Positions 63,458 through 64,000 of a stretch of DNA of 64,000 bases are shown one piece after another (the first letter of the stretch is position 1; each line of letters begins with the position of its first letter). Made by a program: the position numbers and the translations under genes. Location of the stretch: contig NW_020656077.1 in NCBI RefSeq assembly GCF_003589595.1, positions 5,333,541-5,397,540 on the forward strand, given 5' to 3'. This stretch comes from Hyposmocoma kahamanoa (lineage: Eukaryota; Arthropoda; Insecta; Lepidoptera; Cosmopterigidae). Below the pieces are notes generated by a model. The model saw nothing but the letters and a program-made list of their open reading frames with translations, was not told where the DNA came from and made no database searches.

Positions 63458-64000
63458 ATCGCCAATATACGTTCCTAAGATCCCGAAGGATTTTTAATAC
63501 TTTCGCCCTTCTCCCTCTCTCTAAAACCACCAAGCAAACGTCTCGCCAACAATATATTTATAATATTGAAAATTTTTCATTTCCTGTGTGTAACAATCGC
63601 GAAAACCTAAGTCTCCAATTTATCTGTAGTCTATCTTGAATTCATTAAAAATTATTAATTTATCGCTTTTTCATCATATGTTTGCATTACAAAGCTCTTT
63701 ATCCATGCTTTTCAAGTTTGAACATCATGTATTTAACAATAAAATGCAAAATCGTAACATGCATTTAAACTGTCACAATAAATAGCCTCATCATCAGGCA
63801 ACAAGTGCAACATAGTAACATAATTAACTAATTAACAGAAAGAGCTTCGTCGGCAACCAACACACATGACATTCTAAGAGAAATCTATCATAATGTATTA
63901 GTAATAAAAATTATATAAATATTAATAAAAATTGTAAATATACTCAGTTATCCACTACCATCTGATTTTAACTCATTCAACTCATCGTCTTGCTTAGTAC
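63441..64000. other. No gene; MITE F end piece
   Basis: 63578-63612 (TTCATTTCCTGTGTGTAAC and AATCGCGAAAACCTAAG) is the family F terminus. The rest is AT-rich without recognised features. Confidence 0.4.

Overview
This window looks like intergenic DNA from an insect nuclear genome, most likely a moth or butterfly. It is AT-rich and has no bacterial-style operons. I could not find a single convincing host gene, and almost everything recognisable is a transposable element or a piece of one. The lepidopteran call is an inference. It rests on several tRNA-derived SINE families, on a 3.6 kb non-LTR retrotransposon type and on interspersed repeats that I remember as common in that order.

Layout. 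1-4500: AT-rich DNA with a ~1.8 kb element bounded by ~95-105 bp inverted repeats, itself carrying a tandem tRNA-like SINE. 4504-7129: a 5'-truncated LINE whose reverse transcriptase frame is broken by one stop codon. 7140-20800: a mosaic of SINEs, MITEs (short non-autonomous DNA transposons), a CA-type microsatellite and unclassified repeats, plus the C-terminus of a mariner-like transposase. 21002-22825: a decayed hAT transposon of the ZBED type. 22900-35180: more SINEs, three inverted-repeat elements, two LINE fragments and a tRNA-like tandem array. 35186-36772: a structurally complete Tc1 element whose transposase carries a frameshifting deletion. 36800-41890: SINEs, a 198-bp inverted-repeat element and old repeats. 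41891-45507: an apparently intact LINE on the minus strand with a 1048-codon endonuclease/reverse transcriptase frame and a 31-base poly(A) tail. 45508-64000: SINEs, MITEs, LINE 3' ends on the minus strand (one with a restriction-like endonuclease type domain), large foldbacks and a three-level nested insertion.

How the parts relate. Autonomous copies (LINEs, Tc1, hAT) would supply enzymes, while the SINEs and MITEs are non-coding parasites. The sequence preserves insertion order in several places. One MITE family has exact 8-bp target duplications in three copies, a displaced fourth, and a 19-bp remnant still between its duplications. A second MITE, with a TTA duplication, sits in a SINE whose empty form is visible elsewhere in the window. 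A third MITE lies inside a LINE fragment and itself contains a SINE. I saw no CRISPR array, rRNA, stand-alone tRNA gene or novel multi-gene system. The interest is in transposon structure and insertion history.
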